Source of the DNA: Leishmania infantum JPCM5
Lineage: Eukaryota; Euglenozoa; Kinetoplastea; Trypanosomatida; Trypanosomatidae
Assembly: GCF_000002875.2 (NCBI RefSeq)
Contig: NC_009410.2
Location: forward strand, 758,492-822,491
Direction of reading: 5' to 3'
Length of the DNA stretch: 64,000 nt
The notes under the pieces were generated by a model. It searched no databases and had not been told where the DNA came from. It saw only the letters and a program-made list of their open reading frames with translations. Positions 61,039 to 64,000 of the stretch are shown here, piece by piece. Position numbers and translations under genes: made by a program. Within the stretch, counting starts at the first letter, position 1; every line of letters begins with the position of its first letter.

Positions 61039-63468
61039 GCAGGCTCGAGCTCTGTGCAGTGACCCCACGAAAATGCAGGTGCAAGCGGTGGAGTGGTGCA
61101 TGTGTATCGCGCTCTCTCTGAGTGTGTGTATGTGTGTGGCTGCATTGCTCAGAGTTTCGGTCGCACCACACGTGCAGCCTACTCAGTCGGGTACGGTTAT
61201 ATGAGCGCACCAACCAGCATCTGCACACAGCCAAGCGCGCATATTCATCGTTCATGCTCGTCTCCGCTGACTCCTCTCCCCTCCTCCTCGTTTTCTTTGC
61301 CAGCGCCTGCCCTCCTTTCCGCGACCATGGCTGTCGCTTCCCTTTGCAGTGACGCTACACCGCGCTGGCGCAGCTGAGCCCCTCCCACACGTTTCGCCCC
61401 GTGGCGAGGAATGTGGTGCACGTCACAAATCTAAAAGAGTTTTTCCTCTCGTCTTGAAAAGTGAAGCTGGCTCACGTGCACCGGTGTGCGCTCCTGCGCG
61501 TGTCAGATGTTCCCGTGTGTGCCCACGCCTGCACGTAGGCATCTGTGCGCGCGCTCGCCTCATGATCAGCTCCTTCTGCGAGCCCACTCCCCTTTTCCCT
61601 CCTCTCCTCTCCTCTTCTCTCTTCTCTTTCCGCAACAGTCGCGTCGAACCCCCGACCCCCGCTCCGGTGTCGAAAGGTGCCTCGATAGCACGGCTCATTA
61701 TTTGCTCATGCTTTTTTTTTGTGCGTGTCTGCGTGTACGCTTGCGTGTGCTCTATTCTGTCGTGCCTGTGGCAGGGCCCCCTTGTGCATGTTGTACGCGC
61801 GCCCATCTGCCCTTTGTCCGTGTCGGGCTCCCTCTGCCTCTGCGCGTGTGTGTCATAGAATAGAAAAGGGGCGACTACGAAGAAAGGATTGACGAAAGCT
61901 GAGTCACCGAAGCAAGGACGCGGACTCACAGTCGGCTGTGCGCACATCCACCCACCACTTCCCACACATACACGCGTGCTTCAGCAAGCGGCCCTCTTCC
62001 GCGCACCCACATCATCCTCTCCAGTCGCCCACTTTGCGATCTCTCTCTCTCCCATCATTTACTTTTTATAACTATTTGTTCCTCTTCGTGCACGATTACC
62101 CTCTCATCCGCACCACTCTGTCGCAGCCACCGTGATCGCCACAGTCACGCATACCAAGAGACACGGAGCGCGAGAGCGAAGAGCGAGGGGCCTGTCTGCG
62201 GTGTTCAGCAGTTCGCGGAAAGCAAACACCACCTCAGCAGTAAAACAAGGTACAAAGTTAGTAGCCCAAGCCGCGGAAGGGTGACTTCAGCGCCGCACGC
62301 GTTGCAGGTCTTGCTTTTGGACGGCATCCCCCCCCCCCCAATAACCCAAGCGCTTCCCTGCGCGGCAGCCATCGCCTCTCTCTGTGTGTATTGAGTGTAT
62401 GCTGCTGTGTAACCTGTGTCGGATCGTCGGTAGTTCCAGCCTTGTGTTTTTTTTTTGTTTCCATCTTGTACTTGCGTGCGGTGTTTAAGCGGCGTGTGTG
62501 TGTGTGGCCGTTGGCGAGAAAGCGGGGGGGGAACAGGCATAGGCACGCTTACTCGCAGCACAGCAACAGGAGCCGTGTAGCGCTGGTTTATCCGATTACT
62601 TATCGCAGTGTGTATTTGGAGCACCTGCTGTGGCGAATCGCTGCTGGTCTGCTGCTCAGTTGGCGATAGTGGTGTATATCTCTGTGTGTGTGCGCTGTAG
62701 TGTGTCTCTCGTCTCCATCGTTTCTTTAACCTTGTCCCCCTTCACGTCACATCGCTCTTGGTGTGTTGTGCTTTCGTTCTCCGGTTCTTTGTGTTTCTTT
62801 TTTTCCCCTTCTCTGTGCCTGCTGTTGGTCGTACGTGCGAGCAAGGTGAAGCGGTGGCCGGAACACAAGAAGGACGTCTGGCATCATCACCTCGGCGCGC
62901 GGTGTATGTGCGAGTGTGTGTGTGTGTGACAGGTAACACGAAAATAAAGTTTCCCTTCTCCTCGTGTGTGTGTGGGAGGGGGAGAGAGGTGGTACGAGTA
63001 GTGTTGGTGGCGGGTTTGTGCACGCGTGCGTGGTGGTGCGCACGGCTTGGCTATCACCGTGACCTGTTGAACTGTGCGTGGGCCTCATCGTCTTTCCTTC
63101 TCAGTTGACCTCTTGTCTTTTTTTTTTAAATCGCCCTCCCTTCTTTTCGGCTCCCTCCCTCCTACACGTTGCGGCTGCTCCTGGCATACATCAGTGGCCA
63201 CACAGCGGTAAAGGCGTGTTTGCGTCTGTGTTTCGTTGGATATATGGTTGCCGTTCCTTTTTGTTATTGTTTCCTCCCCGCCCGTCCCTCCGCCCCCCTC
63301 CCCCTCCTCGCCACCTGCCCCTTTTCCATACACTTGCATACACACAGCAGCAGCAACGTGCGCACTTGTGCACACATCTTTCCGCAACTCCTTTGCATCT
63401 ATATCTAGATAGTCTCCTTCCCTTCTGTTCGTGCAGGGCCGGAAGAAAAACGCCCAATTTTTCGCGTC
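61039..63468 (+). other. Intergenic region, no gene seen
   Basis: 2.4 kb of UTR-like DNA with T-runs and C-runs (for example about 62329-62339) and TG-rich stretches. The open frames are Cys/Val/Ser-rich products of TG repeats and pyrimidine tracts. Confidence 0.6.
63411..63436 (+). promoter_or_regulatory. Predicted trans-splice acceptor for the last gene
   Basis: GTCTCCTTCCCTTCTGTTCG is followed by TGCAG, with AG at 63435-63436, 32 bases before the ATG at 63469. A stronger C/T tract at about 63262-63330 lies further upstream. Confidence 0.5.
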
Positions 63469-64000
63469 ATGTTCAACACGGATGCTGCGGACGCATTTTA
63501 CCTGCGCCTTAGCAATGCCTCCTGCCTTGACGTCTCTAAAGAGAGATGCAGCCCTACCTCCTCTCGTCAAGGCTTCCTGCGGCACCGCGGTGATAGCCTC
63601 AGTGGGCCTGGTGACTCCTACGCTTATGCGATCAATGAGGCGGAGCACCACACCTCGCACAGCAGCAAGATGCTAGCGTGGCCGTCTCAGCCTCAGAGCG
63701 GCTCTTCGCGTGCCTATACGCGTCTCGAAGGAGTCATAGAGCCTGGAGCGCCGTACAACCCCGTCAACTCTTACCCTTGCCCCTCGACGACAACAGCAAA
63801 CCCATCGTCCGCCACGGCAACAGGTGGCGCGCTGCACTTACCGGCCGCGCACCGTCGCGTAGGTGCGTCGCTGCCCATGGCCGGCAGCGGTGTGTGGGAG
63901 CGTGCAGACTATCTTCCCCGTTCATGCCGTGCGTCGTCAGCCGCGGCGCCGCCAGCATCAGTAGTTCACTCCAGCGACGCCTCCAGAGTTACCGCGATCA
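63469..64000 (+). CDS. Unrecognised protein, 3' partial (runs off the window end)
   Basis: The ATG at 63469 (MFNTDAADAFYLRLSNASCL) opens a frame with no stop to the end of the window, at least 177 residues. The placement right after a good splice acceptor, the purine-richer coding composition and the mixed amino-acid usage support a real gene. Visible sequence after the first 25 residues is Ser/Ala/Pro/Thr-rich with scattered aromatic residues and looks disordered. No signal peptide, membrane segment or known domain is seen. Confidence 0.75.
   Translation, partial: MFNTDAADAFYLRLSNASCLDVSKERCSPTSSRQGFLRHRGDSLSGPGDSYAYAINEAEHHTSHSSKMLAWPSQPQSGSSRAYTRLEGVIEPGAPYNPVNSYPCPSTTTANPSSATATGGALHLPAAHRRVGASLPMAGSGVWERADYLPRSCRASSAAAPPASVVHSSDASRVTAI

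Noticed and set aside
1..64000. Reading the cluster of kinases, phosphatase and protease as an operon with one function
   Set aside because: Trypanosomatid polycistrons group unrelated genes, so adjacency is weak evidence of shared function.

Overview
The window looks like nuclear DNA of a trypanosomatid, most likely Leishmania or a close relative. All eleven genes I can support lie on the + strand. Their coding regions are long, intron-free and GC-rich. They are separated by 0.6-6 kb of pyrimidine-rich, CA/TG-rich DNA, and nearly every start codon follows a polypyrimidine tract and an AG, as expected for trans-splicing of polycistronic RNA. Three copies of a SIDER2-like degenerate retroposon (18243, 13965 and 21269) support the Leishmania assignment. 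I see no tRNA, rRNA, CRISPR, strand switch or telomeric array.

Layout. 3-2528: 3' part of an unrecognised protein. 5073-8390: N-terminally acylated-looking protein with a degenerate kinase domain. 9664-13731: Ulp1/SENP-type SUMO protease. 16955-17905 and 22301-23053: two divergent paralogues of a small unrecognised family, separated by retroposon-related repeats; the second has no usable ATG at its 5' end. 26741-29791: PPP-family Ser/Thr phosphatase. 35881-41187: Ser/Thr kinase with all catalytic motifs. 43392-55511: a protein of about 4,000 residues with a degenerate STE-like kinase domain, interrupted by a 101-base assembly gap. 56126-56893: RRM-like protein. 57828-58169: twin CX9C protein. 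59362-61038: FtsJ-like methyltransferase-fold protein. 63469 to the window end: 5' part of an unrecognised protein.

Several of these are signalling or modification factors (two pseudokinases, one kinase, one phosphatase, one deSUMOylase). In trypanosomatids, sharing a polycistron is not evidence of a shared pathway. The enzymes do share a style: conserved catalytic motifs interrupted by inserts of about 100-600 residues, three times in the kinase activation segment.

The most unusual non-coding features are a roughly 670-bp block present twice, 12 kb apart, nearly identical (18779-19446 and 30768-31438), and two SIDER2-like copies nearly identical over about 465 bp whose 3' parts then diverge. 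These suggest recent duplication or gene conversion in intergenic DNA around the paralogue pair.
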